A stretch of 43,401 nucleotides of DNA, taken from Ideonella sp. A 288 (GTDB taxonomy: Bacteria; Pseudomonadota; Gammaproteobacteria; Burkholderiales; Burkholderiaceae_C). How positions within the stretch are numbered: the first letter of the stretch is position 1; the number at the start of each line of letters is the position of its first letter. The stretch is taken from NCBI RefSeq assembly GCF_002198735.1, contig NZ_MWLO01000084.1, positions 1-43,401 of the forward strand. Reading direction: 5' to 3'. A program made the position numbers and the translations under genes. Below the pieces are notes generated by a model, which worked only from the letters and a program-made list of their open reading frames with translations, searched no databases and had not been told where the DNA came from. Positions 29,904 through 37,469 of this stretch are shown in pieces.

Positions 29904-30710
29904 ATGCGCAGAGACGACCACGAACCCGAAGACAGGGCCCAGCGCTCGGTGCAGTCGGTCGAGGTGGGCGGGCGATTGCTGATGGCGCTGGCCGCCCACC
30001 CGGCGCCGATGACCCTGAAGGACCTGGCCGCCGCGGCCGACCTGCCGCCCTCGCGGGCGCACCCTTACCTGGTGAGCTTCGGCCGCCTGCGCCTGATCGA
30101 GCAGGACGCGGTCAATGGGCGCTATGCCCTTGGGCCGGCCGCGCTGCAGCTGGGGCTGGCCTGCCTGAAGCAGCTCGACGTGCTGAAGGCTGCCAACCCG
30201 GTGGCCGACACGCTGGCCACCGGCACCGGCCACGCGGTGGCGCTGGCGGTGTGGGGCAACTTCGGCCCCACCGTGGTGCGCATGATGGACGCCCGCCAGC
30301 CGCTGCACGTGGCCATGCGCGTGGGCACCGTGATGTCGCTGCTGGGCACAGCAACCGGTCGCGCCTTTGCGGCGGTGCTGCCCCCGGCGCAACTGGCCGA
30401 GGCGCTGCCCGGCGCGCTGGGCGACGAGCCCGACGGGCGCTCAGCCGCGGTCAAGGCTGCGGCGCTGCGCGACGCCGAGGCCGAATACCGCAGCCACGGC
30501 GTCAACCGCGCCGTCGGCCGGCCCATCCCCGGCATCAACGCCTTCAGCGCACCGGCCTTCGACCACGACGGCCATGCGGTGCTCGTGGTCACCGTGCTCG
30601 ACCACCACGAGCGCCTGTCGTCCGATTGGGAATCGCCCTCGGTCACGGCGGTGCGCCAGGCGGCCACCGAGATCTCGGCGCGCCTGGGCTGGAACGGTCC
30701 GGCGGCCTGA
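29904..30710 (+). CDS. IclR-family transcriptional regulator (HmgR-like role)
   Basis: 268-residue IclR regulator. The N-terminal winged helix (about 15-75) contains RSVQSVEVGGRLLMALAAHP and DLPPSRAHPYLVSFGRL; the C-terminal GAF-like effector domain holds GTVMSLLGTATGRAFAA and VNRAVGRPIPGINAFSAPAFD. It is divergent from the MBL-hmgA-fahA unit across a 208-base spacer with a 17-base palindrome, and it converges with the flavin monooxygenase unit. This placement suggests that it controls homogentisate genes in response to a pathway aromatic acid, as HmgR does in P. putida. AGGAG precedes the ATG at eight bases. Confidence 0.92.
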   Translation: MRRDDHEPEDRAQRSVQSVEVGGRLLMALAAHPAPMTLKDLAAAADLPPSRAHPYLVSFGRLRLIEQDAVNGRYALGPAALQLGLACLKQLDVLKAANPVADTLATGTGHAVALAVWGNFGPTVVRMMDARQPLHVAMRVGTVMSLLGTATGRAFAAVLPPAQLAEALPGALGDEPDGRSAAVKAAALRDAEAEYRSHGVNRAVGRPIPGINAFSAPAFDHDGHAVLVVTVLDHHERLSSDWESPSVTAVRQAATEISARLGWNGPAA

Positions 30711-30721
30711 GCGGTCGACGT

Positions 30722-30749
30722 TGCCCGGGCCGCCGCGGCAGCCCGGGCA
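30722..30749. terminator. Hairpin between convergent genes
   Basis: Perfect 9-base stem TGCCCGGGC/GCCCGGGCA with a 10-base loop, placed in the 50-base gap between the convergent iclR-type and DUF2783 genes. It lacks a T-run but its position suits a terminator acting in both directions. Confidence 0.55.
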
Positions 30750-30760
30750 CCCGTGCTGCG

Positions 30761-30967
30761 CTACGACGCCGCCGGCGCGCCCTTGGGCCGGGCCAGGGCC
30801 AGCGCCTCGGTCAGCGCCGCGCGGTCGCCGATGTGGTTGGCCAGGATCAGCACCAGCTTGCTGTTCATCAGTTCGGCCTGCTCGTCGCTGAGGCCGCGCT
30901 GGCTGCCGATCAGCTCTTCGTAGAACCCGTCGGGGTCGGGCAGGTTGGGGGTGCGGGTCAGGGGCAT
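30761..30967 (-). CDS. DUF2783 small protein, candidate MhaB-like coupling component
   Basis: 68-residue, mostly helical, acidic protein (PDPDGFYEELIGSQRGLSDEQ, then a C-terminal helix with ALALARPKGAP). It matches the DUF2783 family as I know it, which accompanies flavin monooxygenases of this type in Burkholderiales. In Pseudomonas putida U, 3-hydroxyphenylacetate 6-hydroxylase consists of the flavoprotein MhaA and a coupling protein MhaB of about 7 kDa; size and position here agree. GGAGA lies six bases before the ATG; an ATG four codons earlier is less good. It starts 26 bases after the monooxygenase stop. Confidence 0.82.
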   Translation of the reverse strand: MPLTRTPNLPDPDGFYEELIGSQRGLSDEQAELMNSKLVLILANHIGDRAALTEALALARPKGAPAAS

Positions 30968-30993
30968 GGGGGTCTCCATCGGGCGCGCGGCCA

Positions 30994-32607
30994 TCAGGCG
31001 GCCAGGCAGCGGCGCAGCGCAGCCTCGATCTTGGCGGGTTCGAACGCGCGCCAACGTGCGGCCACGTGCTGGTCGGGGCGGATCAGGTAGGTGGTGCCGG
31101 GCTGGGCGTCGTAGCGTTGCGCCAGCGTGCCGGTGCCGTCGTCGTCGAGGTCGGTGCCCACGCACAGCAGCTTGGCCGACACGCCCCCGGCGGTCACGGC
31201 GGCCGGCCCCGGCGGCGGGCCGAAGTGCAGCACGGTGAAGCCGTCGCCCAGCTGCTTCAGCAGCCAGCCCGGGCGGCCCTGCACCTTCACTGGCGCGTCG
31301 GCGCAGTTGGTGCCGGGCACCATGCGGCCGGCAAAGGGCGATTCGTCGGGCGTGTTCAGCGACGAGTGCAGGTAGGGCGTGGGCGTGGACAGCCGACCGC
31401 TGTTCACCAGGGGCCGTGCGAACGCCTCGGTCTCGGCCAGCTCGAGCACGGCGTCGCGGTAGCGCAGGCTGGCCTTGCTCTTGGGCGTGATGAAGTCGGT
31501 GGACCGAGTGCTGTTGAGCAGGTTGTCGTCGGCGGCGTACGCTCGTTCTTCGTGGTAGGTGTCGATCAGCGATTCGGGTGCGGCGCCGTCGAGCACGAGC
31601 TTGAGCTTCCAGGCCAGGTTGTCGATGTCCTGCACGCCGGTGTTGGCGCCGCGGGCGCCGAACGGCGACACCTGGTGCGCCGCGTCGCCGGCGAACAGCA
31701 CGCGGCCATGTCGGAACTGGTCGATGCGGCGGCAGGCGAACTGGTACACCGACACCCATTCGAGGTCGAACTCCACCTTCGGGCCCAGCATGGCCTGGAT
31801 GCGCGGGATCACGTTCTCGGGCTTGCGTTCTTCCACCGGGTCGGCGCCCCAGCCCAGCTGGAAGTCGATGCGCCAGATGTTGTCGCTCTGCTTGTGCAGC
31901 AGCACCGACTGGCCGCGGTGGAATGGCGGGTCGAACCAGAACCAGCGCTCGGTGGGAAAGTCGGCGTGCATCACCACGTCGGCGATCAGGAAGCGGTCCT
32001 GGAAGAACTGGCCAGTGAAATCGGCGCCCACCATCCGCCGCGTGTCGCTGTTGGCGCCGTCGCAGGCGATGACCCAGGTGGCCTCCATGCGGAACAGGCC
32101 ATCGGGCGTCTCCACCGTTAGCGTGGCGTGGCTGGTGTCCTGCTGCAGGCTCAGCAGCCGGTGCTTCCAGCGCAGGTCGACCAGCGGGTGGCGCTCGCAG
32201 GCGGCCACCAGCATCTCTTCGAGGTGGTACTGCTGCAGGTTGATCATCGCCGGCATCTGGTGGCGCGGCTCGGGCAGCAGGTCGAAGCGGTAGATCGGGT
32301 CGTCCTTGAAGAACACCCGGCCCACCTGCCAGCTGACGCCGCGCTCGACCATCGGCGCGGCCAGGCCCAGGCGGTCCCAGATCTCGAGCGGGCGCTTGGC
32401 GTAGCACACCGCGCGCGAGCCGATGCTCACCGTGTCGTTGTCGTCCAGCACCACGCAGGCGATGCCGCGGGCGGCGCAGTCCAGCGCGGCGGTCAGGCCG
32501 ATGGGGCCGGCGCCGACGATGACCACCGGGTGCCGGAGCACCGTGCCGGCGCGCTGTTCGTCGCTCTGCCGGTAGTCGTAGCGGGGGTAGGTGTAGGTCT
32601 TCTGCAT
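30994..32607 (-). CDS. FAD-dependent aromatic hydroxylase, MhaA/MhpA-like
   Basis: 537-residue class A flavin monooxygenase. It has the FAD motif GAGPIG (residues 32-37), the DG motif (ACDGANSDTR) and the GD motif (LFAGDAAHQVSPFGARGANTG, given in part), plus a thioredoxin-like C-terminal domain. It uses NAD(P)H and oxygen to hydroxylate a phenol. General pipelines would liken it to MhpA (3-(3-hydroxyphenyl)propionate hydroxylase). The DUF2783 partner and the hmgA-fahA genes nearby make 3-hydroxyphenylacetate 6-hydroxylation to homogentisate (MhaA) the better guess. The chosen ATG starts MQKTYTYPRYDY, seven bases after the VOC gene. Confidence 0.85.
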   Translation of the reverse strand: MQKTYTYPRYDYRQSDEQRAGTVLRHPVVIVGAGPIGLTAALDCAARGIACVVLDDNDTVSIGSRAVCYAKRPLEIWDRLGLAAPMVERGVSWQVGRVFFKDDPIYRFDLLPEPRHQMPAMINLQQYHLEEMLVAACERHPLVDLRWKHRLLSLQQDTSHATLTVETPDGLFRMEATWVIACDGANSDTRRMVGADFTGQFFQDRFLIADVVMHADFPTERWFWFDPPFHRGQSVLLHKQSDNIWRIDFQLGWGADPVEERKPENVIPRIQAMLGPKVEFDLEWVSVYQFACRRIDQFRHGRVLFAGDAAHQVSPFGARGANTGVQDIDNLAWKLKLVLDGAAPESLIDTYHEERAYAADDNLLNSTRSTDFITPKSKASLRYRDAVLELAETEAFARPLVNSGRLSTPTPYLHSSLNTPDESPFAGRMVPGTNCADAPVKVQGRPGWLLKQLGDGFTVLHFGPPPGPAAVTAGGVSAKLLCVGTDLDDDGTGTLAQRYDAQPGTTYLIRPDQHVAARWRAFEPAKIEAALRRCLAA

Positions 32608-32614
32608 GGGGCCC

Positions 32615-33148
32615 TCAGCCGAGTTCCTTCTCGTGCATCCAGTGTGCATGCTTTGGCGCGCGCCGGGTGCGCGACCACTCGTCGAGCATCTCCCATTTCA
32701 CGGCGTCCAGCCGCTGGTACATGTCGGGCGTGCCGACGTCGGCCGCCAGTTCGAGCCGGTGGCCGTTGGGGTCGAAGAAGTAGATCGACTTGAAGATGGT
32801 GTGGTCGGTGACGCCCACCACCGGGATGCCGGCGGCCTCGAGCCGGGCCTTGGTGGCCTCGAGTTCCTGCACGCTGCCCACCTTGAAGGCGATGTGCTGC
32901 ACCCAGTCGGGGGTGTTCTCGTCGCGGCCCATGGCCGGCGAGTTGGGCAGTTCGAAGAAGGCCAGGATGTTGCCGCCGCCGGCGTCCATGAACAGGTGCA
33001 TGTACGGATCGGGCGCGTGGGTGGACGGCACCTGGTCCTCAGCGATGGCCAGCACGAAGTCCATGCCCAGGTGCTCGCGGTACCAGCCGACCGTTTCCTT
33101 GGCGTCCTTGCAACGGTACGCGACGTGATGGATGCGTTCGATCTTCAT
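32615..33148 (-). CDS. VOC-superfamily protein (glyoxalase/dioxygenase-like)
   Basis: 177-residue vicinal oxygen chelate protein. The metal ligands of a 2-His-1-Glu site are placed as expected: His8 in RIHHVAYRC, His85 in DWVQHIAFKV and Glu133 in PNGHRLELA. The first half carries the usual GWYREHLGMDF. It is the first gene of the VOC-monooxygenase-DUF2783 unit, behind a good promoter and AAGGAG. Candidate roles are an extradiol dioxygenase, an isomerase or a lyase on a pathway intermediate; it is too short for 4-hydroxyphenylpyruvate dioxygenase. I cannot choose between these. Confidence 0.88.
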   Translation of the reverse strand: MKIERIHHVAYRCKDAKETVGWYREHLGMDFVLAIAEDQVPSTHAPDPYMHLFMDAGGGNILAFFELPNSPAMGRDENTPDWVQHIAFKVGSVQELEATKARLEAAGIPVVGVTDHTIFKSIYFFDPNGHRLELAADVGTPDMYQRLDAVKWEMLDEWSRTRRAPKHAHWMHEKELG

Positions 33149-33169
33149 GCTTGTCTCCTTGAGGTCTCA

Positions 33170-33199
33170 ATGATAACCAACGTGACCAAAAAAGGTCAA
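33170..33199 (-). promoter_or_regulatory. Promoter with overlapping operator, VOC-monooxygenase unit
   Basis: Minus strand: TTGACC (33199-33194), an 18-base spacer and TATCAT (33175-33170), each five of six to consensus. A perfect dyad TGACC-N6-GGTCA (33183-33198, spacer all A on the plus strand) overlaps the -35 box and spacer, where a bound repressor would block RNA polymerase. The gene starts 22 bases past the -10 box. Confidence 0.65.
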
Positions 33200-33230
33200 T
33201 CTGCGGTGTCATGGGGCCCGGGCCGGCATG

Positions 33231-33254
33231 AAAAAAGGGGCCCGAGGGCCCCTT
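33231..33254 (-). terminator. Rho-independent terminator of the secreted repeat-protein gene
   Basis: On the minus strand a stem AAGGGGCCC/GGGCCCCTT (9 pairs, 2-base spacer at its centre) followed directly by a run of T (six counted outside the duplicated core). It lies 23 bases after the stop of the gene that ends at 33277 and is the clearest intrinsic terminator in the window. Confidence 0.85.
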
Positions 33255-33276
33255 GCGCGGCTCGTCGGCCGTTTGG

Positions 33277-34572
33277 TTACTGGCAGACGCCGTTGAACTC
33301 GCGGTAGCGCAGCACCACGGCGTCGAACGGGTAGTAGCTGTGGCCGGCCACCCAGATCTCGCCAGTGGGGCCCACCTTCACGTGCGACGCATAGCCGTTG
33401 ATCTCGCGGCGGGCGAACTGCTGCACGCCGTTGGCGTCGTAGCGCAGCGTGATGAACTGCGAGTTCGACCAGTGCTGCCCGGTCTCGGAGCCGCCGACGA
33501 CCACCGTGTTGCCCAGCGGGTCGACGTCCAGGCCGCGCGGCTGGTCGATCCAGGTGTTGGCGTACCGCGCCGACCACAGCCGCACGCCGTTGGGCGCATA
33601 GCGGGCGGTGTGGATGTCGCCGTCCACCGTGCTGAGCACCGTGATGTTGCCGTCCTCGCCCACGCGCATGGCGGTCGGCACGTCCTGGGTGCCGCCGTTG
33701 ACGTGGCCGAAGTTGCTCAGCAGGTTGCCGTTGGGGTCGAAGGTGAGCAGCGTGGTGCCGGTGGGCGCCGCGGGCGTGCCGCGGGTGGCCAGCACCACGA
33801 GGTTGCCGTCGGGCTTGAGTTCGAGGCCGAGGCCCTGTTCGTAGTAGCCCGAATCGTAGACCCGGCTCCACAGTCGGTTGCCGGCGGCATTGAACTTGGC
33901 CAGCACCACGTCGGGGTAGGCGTTGCGGTTGGAGCCGTCGATGCCGTAGCCGGCGGCGTAGACGTTGCCGGCCGCGTCGATGCGGATGTCGCGGATCCAG
34001 TTGCCGAAGTAGGTCTGGAACTGCTGGCGCCACAGCAGGGCACCCTGAGGCGAGTACTTCTCGACGGCGTTGGCCGCGCGAAGGTAGAGGTTGCCGGCGG
34101 CGTCGGTGCGCAGGCCGATGCTCCAGTCCCAGAAGGGCGACACCGACGCGCCCAGCGTCAGCACGGACTCGTTGCCGGCCGGGTCGTACTTGACGATGGC
34201 GCCGAAGTGGTACGACTGGGCCAGGGCGATGTAGGCGTTGCCGTTGGCGTCGACGGTGACCGTGCTGGAGGGCGTATCGAGCGCGCCGTTGGGCGGGCTG
34301 AAGTGGCGCAGCCATTTCAGCCGGCCGTAGCTGTCGTACTTGGCGGTGAAGTACTTGCGCAGCCCGGTGCCGGTGGCGCTGACACCCGCCCAGCCGGTGA
34401 CGATGACGTTGCTGTCGCGGTCGACGGCCATGCCCCCGATGACCTCGGTGCCGGCGTTGGCGTCGTAGCGCTTGTCGATCTCGGTGACCACCGTGCCCGC
34501 CTGCGCCACCGTGGCTGACCAGCCGATCGCGGCCGCCGTCAGGACGCGCAGCACATGCTTTATTGATTTCAT
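33277..34572 (-). CDS. Secreted beta-propeller-like repeat protein (SBBP type)
   Basis: 431-residue exported protein with a signal peptide cut near AQA-GTVV. It is built from about eight repeats of roughly 45 residues with the core D-x-x-GN-x-Y/V-x-A-x-G, for example VTVDANGNAYIALAQS, RTDAAGNLYLRAAN, RIDAAGNVYAAGY and DVDPLGNTVVVGGS, alternating with KYD/YDANG units. This is the SBBP/bacterial beta-propeller pattern seen in secreted and surface proteins. No catalytic motif or anchor is visible. A strong GGAGGAG precedes the ATG, and an intrinsic terminator follows, so it is a one-gene unit, divergent from the FG-GAP lipoprotein gene. Confidence 0.85.
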   Translation of the reverse strand: MKSIKHVLRVLTAAAIGWSATVAQAGTVVTEIDKRYDANAGTEVIGGMAVDRDSNVIVTGWAGVSATGTGLRKYFTAKYDSYGRLKWLRHFSPPNGALDTPSSTVTVDANGNAYIALAQSYHFGAIVKYDPAGNESVLTLGASVSPFWDWSIGLRTDAAGNLYLRAANAVEKYSPQGALLWRQQFQTYFGNWIRDIRIDAAGNVYAAGYGIDGSNRNAYPDVVLAKFNAAGNRLWSRVYDSGYYEQGLGLELKPDGNLVVLATRGTPAAPTGTTLLTFDPNGNLLSNFGHVNGGTQDVPTAMRVGEDGNITVLSTVDGDIHTARYAPNGVRLWSARYANTWIDQPRGLDVDPLGNTVVVGGSETGQHWSNSQFITLRYDANGVQQFARREINGYASHVKVGPTGEIWVAGHSYYPFDAVVLRYREFNGVCQ

Positions 34573-34909
34573 CGAAGCTCCTCCATTTGAAACGTGGTCG
34601 ACGCCAGGGATCGGCGCCGAGCGGCGACCCTATTCGATTGCGCCCAGCCCGGTGGCATTGGTGTGGCGGGCGACTCGGGTATGTGGCCGCGATGAGTCGT
34701 GGCGCGGTGCACGAGGCGCGTGCGCGTCAGAGGGAAGCCGGGGCGCCGCTGTCGAGGTCTTGATCTGCAGCAACATCCAAAGAACGCGCTCGTGGTGCGG
34801 CGGTCTTGTGGCCGTGGCGGTGACGAATCGTTTCCGGGCGAGGGGCCTCCGATGCCGCTCAAGTCGGCCCGCCCGCGGCCGATATGCCGTGCATCGAAAG
34901 GACCTTTTC
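34573..34909. other. Divergent intergenic region (337 bases)
   Basis: Lies between two divergent genes for secreted repeat proteins and must hold both promoters. No open frame here resembles a gene and no clear inverted repeat or consensus promoter was found by eye. Confidence 0.45.
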
Positions 34910-36478
34910 ATGACCCTCGTCGGGCCCGCGCGCCGTTCCTTCACCGTCGCAGCGGTGCTGCTTGCCTGCATGGGCGGCGGCTGTGGCGGCGGCCAGGTCG
35001 CCTCGGTCTGGCCCGACCCCGCCACGGCCATGGCCTCTGACCGGCTGGCGACGCCGGCCTCGGGCCGCGCCCGGGCGCTGGGTGTCGCGCAGACCGTGGC
35101 CGATCCTGCCGCCGACCAGTTGTTCAACTGGGCCGAGCGGCAGTTTCCAGCCCACTTCCCTGGCCATGCCTCCAACCTGACCGAGGGGCCGTGGGTCTAC
35201 CGGTCCTACCTGGCCACCGGCGTCATGGTCGGCATCCACGCCGGCGAGGTGTACGTCACCGGCGGTGCCTTCGGCGCGGGCCTGTCGAAGGTCGGTCGGG
35301 TGACCGATTTCGTGCAGCCCGCGTTGCCGGTGTTCCCGACCTCGTACGAAAACAAGCACTCGATCGCGTTCGATGCCACGCAAGTGCCCACGGTGCGGGC
35401 GCTGGGCATCCCGAAGCGCTTCGACGACGAGCAGGATTCCAACGAGCGCTCCATCGCCTTCGCCGACTTCTTCCAGGAGGGCCGCATCTCGGCCTTCGTG
35501 GCCTCGGGCCGCGCCACCAACCGCTATGGCCTGCCCGACGTGCCCGACGTGCCGGGCGTGGCCTATTTCCTGGCCCAGGACGCCGACGGCCGATGGGTCG
35601 ACCGCAGCGGCGAACTGCTGCCGACGGCGGCCGACCGCGTGGCCTGCACCTCGGCCTCTTACTCGCTGGTGGCCGACTTCAATGGCGACGCCAGGCCCGA
35701 TGTCTACATCGCCTGCACCGGCGTCGACGCGCTGGTCCCGGGCCTGACCCCGGCGCAGATGCATGACAGCCAGGTGTCCGAGCAGGTGTTGTTCCTCAGC
35801 CAGGCCGATGGCCGCTATCGGCGCGTGGCGGTGCCGCAGCGCATCTACGGCCACCAGGCCACCGCGGCCGACCTCGACGGCGACGGCCACATCGACCTCG
35901 TCACCACCGACGCTTACAACCCGAACGACGCACTGCCCTTCGTGCTGCGCGGCCGCGGCGACGGCACCTTCACCCGCGACGACACGGTCATCACCTCCGC
36001 CGTGTGGAACAAGACCAGCCGCAGCGGTGGCCTGTGGAACGTCTTCGCCATCCCGGTGGACGGCCCCCAGGGGCGGCGCCTGGGCCTGGTGCTGGCGGGG
36101 GGCGACCAGACGGTCTGGTACCCCGGCAATGGCGCGGGCGGCTTCGACCTGTCGGCCGGCGTGGTGTTCGGCATGCCCCGCTCGGTGGCCAAGCAGAAGC
36201 CCTACCAGATGCCGCTGGATGTGTTCCGCGACCCGGCCAACGGGCGCTTCTACTTCCATTCGACCGCCGGCGACACGCTGGGCGAGGAGTGGGCGGTGCT
36301 GCAGTTCGACGCCGGCGGCGTGTCCACGGGCATCCTGGACGTCTGGGGCAACCCGACCGCCACGATGCAGGCCTATTCGGCGCAGTTCAAGGCCACCCGC
36401 GACGGCCACCTGGTGGCCTACACCGGTGGCTGCTGGCCGACGGCCATGGGCGCCTGCCTGATGCGCGTGACGCGCTGA
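34910..36478 (+). CDS. Exported FG-GAP/VCBS-repeat protein, probable lipoprotein
   Basis: 522 residues. The N-terminus has Arg-Arg, a hydrophobic core and LLAC (Cys20) or a later Cys25, followed by a Gly-rich linker, so a lipoprotein is likely. A region at about 65-130 (NWAERQFPAHFPG onward, then a VYVTGGAFG strand) resembles short domains often found at the start of Burkholderiales exported proteins. The main part has FG-GAP/VCBS repeats with calcium-binding loops: VADFNGDARPDVYIA and AADLDGDGHIDLVTTD. It probably forms a propeller outside the cell; no enzyme motif is seen. I start at the ATG preceded by AAAGGA; longer in-frame starts would add a stretch without signal-peptide character. Confidence 0.82.
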   Translation: MTLVGPARRSFTVAAVLLACMGGGCGGGQVASVWPDPATAMASDRLATPASGRARALGVAQTVADPAADQLFNWAERQFPAHFPGHASNLTEGPWVYRSYLATGVMVGIHAGEVYVTGGAFGAGLSKVGRVTDFVQPALPVFPTSYENKHSIAFDATQVPTVRALGIPKRFDDEQDSNERSIAFADFFQEGRISAFVASGRATNRYGLPDVPDVPGVAYFLAQDADGRWVDRSGELLPTAADRVACTSASYSLVADFNGDARPDVYIACTGVDALVPGLTPAQMHDSQVSEQVLFLSQADGRYRRVAVPQRIYGHQATAADLDGDGHIDLVTTDAYNPNDALPFVLRGRGDGTFTRDDTVITSAVWNKTSRSGGLWNVFAIPVDGPQGRRLGLVLAGGDQTVWYPGNGAGGFDLSAGVVFGMPRSVAKQKPYQMPLDVFRDPANGRFYFHSTAGDTLGEEWAVLQFDAGGVSTGILDVWGNPTATMQAYSAQFKATRDGHLVAYTGGCWPTAMGACLMRVTR

Positions 36479-36799
36479 CGGAACCTGGCTGCGGCGGGGG
36501 CAGGGCGCGCGCCCAGGCCATTCACGCGGTGCCTCGGCGAGGTCGGTGACATGCCGCTTGCGCCGCAGTTCGGGCCATAGGCGCGGCAGGAACTCAAGAT
36601 CACGCCGCCGGCTGCGACACGGTGATCGGCATGGACTTGCGCATGTTCTCCGGCATCACCCTGAACCGACATCCGCTGCCCTTGTCTCGCCGCCTCGAAG
36701 CTGCCGGTCGGACACCCCCACAGTCACCTGCAGGAGGCCCAGCAGCGGCGGGCACACATCGGCGGGCAGCACTCACGCCTCAAGACTTGCGCGAAGACG
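36479..36799. other. Intergenic region (321 bases), no gene recognised
   Basis: Between the FG-GAP lipoprotein gene and the broken hemolysin III gene. Short frames exist on both strands, but none carries a domain I recognise. Given the damaged gene next to it, this may be decayed coding sequence. Confidence 0.4.
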
Positions 36800-37359
36800 C
36801 TACCGCGCGTGCCAGAACGCGGCCGCGAAGTGGCAGCCACTGCCGGCCACCAGCCACGCCAGGCCCGACGCCGAGACGCGTTCGACCAGCGGCACCACGG
36901 CGATCAGCACCAGCCAACCCATCGCGACATACAGCCTGGTCGATGCGATCGGGTGGCGCAGCCGGTTGGAGAGCTTGGCCGCGAAGCCGAACGCCGCGAT
37001 CGCCCACACCAGGCCGAACAGCGTCCAGCCCCAGCCGTCGTTGAGCACGCCGAGCGCGAACGGCGCATGGCTGCCGGCGACGAAGACGAAGATCGCGGCG
37101 TGGTCGAGGCGGTGGAACCAGGCCTTGGCGCGGCCGGCGGGCAGGGCGTGGTAGAGCGTCGACACCAGGTGCAGCAGGATCATGGTGCTGCAGAACAGGC
37201 TCGCGGCGACCACGTCGATCGCGCTGCCCAGGCGGTACGACTGTTGCACCAAGGTGGCAGCGAGGCGATGGCCAGCACGCAGGCCAGGCCGTCGCTCGCG
37301 GCGTTGGCGATCTCTTCCCCGCGTGTCCGCGGCCGGTCGGTATCGTGTGGCGTGGTCAT
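36800..37359 (-). pseudogene. Broken hemolysin III/TrhA-family membrane protein gene
   Basis: Two frames must be joined to read the gene. From an ATG at 37359 the chain runs MTTPHDTDRPRTRGEEIANA and on to a hydrophobic helix, then loses the frame near 37249-37260; a shift of one base enters the frame LVQQSYRLGSAIDVV, which continues with the family motifs STLYHAL and RLDHAAIFVFVAGSHAPF to a stop at 36800. Intact members are about 205 residues and end with two more helices including HxxWH. Here LAWLVAG is joined directly to SGCHFAAAFWHAR, so roughly 30 residues with the conserved His pair are missing, as if by deletion between two GCCGG-type repeats. The two lesions argue for a pseudogene. Confidence 0.8.
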
Positions 37360-37374
37360 CGATCAGTCGATACC
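37339..37374. promoter_or_regulatory. Inverted repeat upstream of the decarboxylase gene
   Basis: Perfect repeat GGTATCG (37339-37345) and CGATACC (37368-37374), with a smaller dyad ATCGA-N4-TCGAT (37358-37371) overlapping its right arm. It covers the old start of the hemolysin III gene and lies about 96 bases before the decarboxylase ATG; it may be a regulator site shared by both. Confidence 0.4.
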
Positions 37375-37469
37375 AGCGCAGTGTTTCGTGCGCCGGAGTT
37401 GAACTGCCTCAATGCGGCGTTGCCCATGGGCCCGTAGCCTCGCGGCTTGCCGACCAGCGGGGCCTGACC

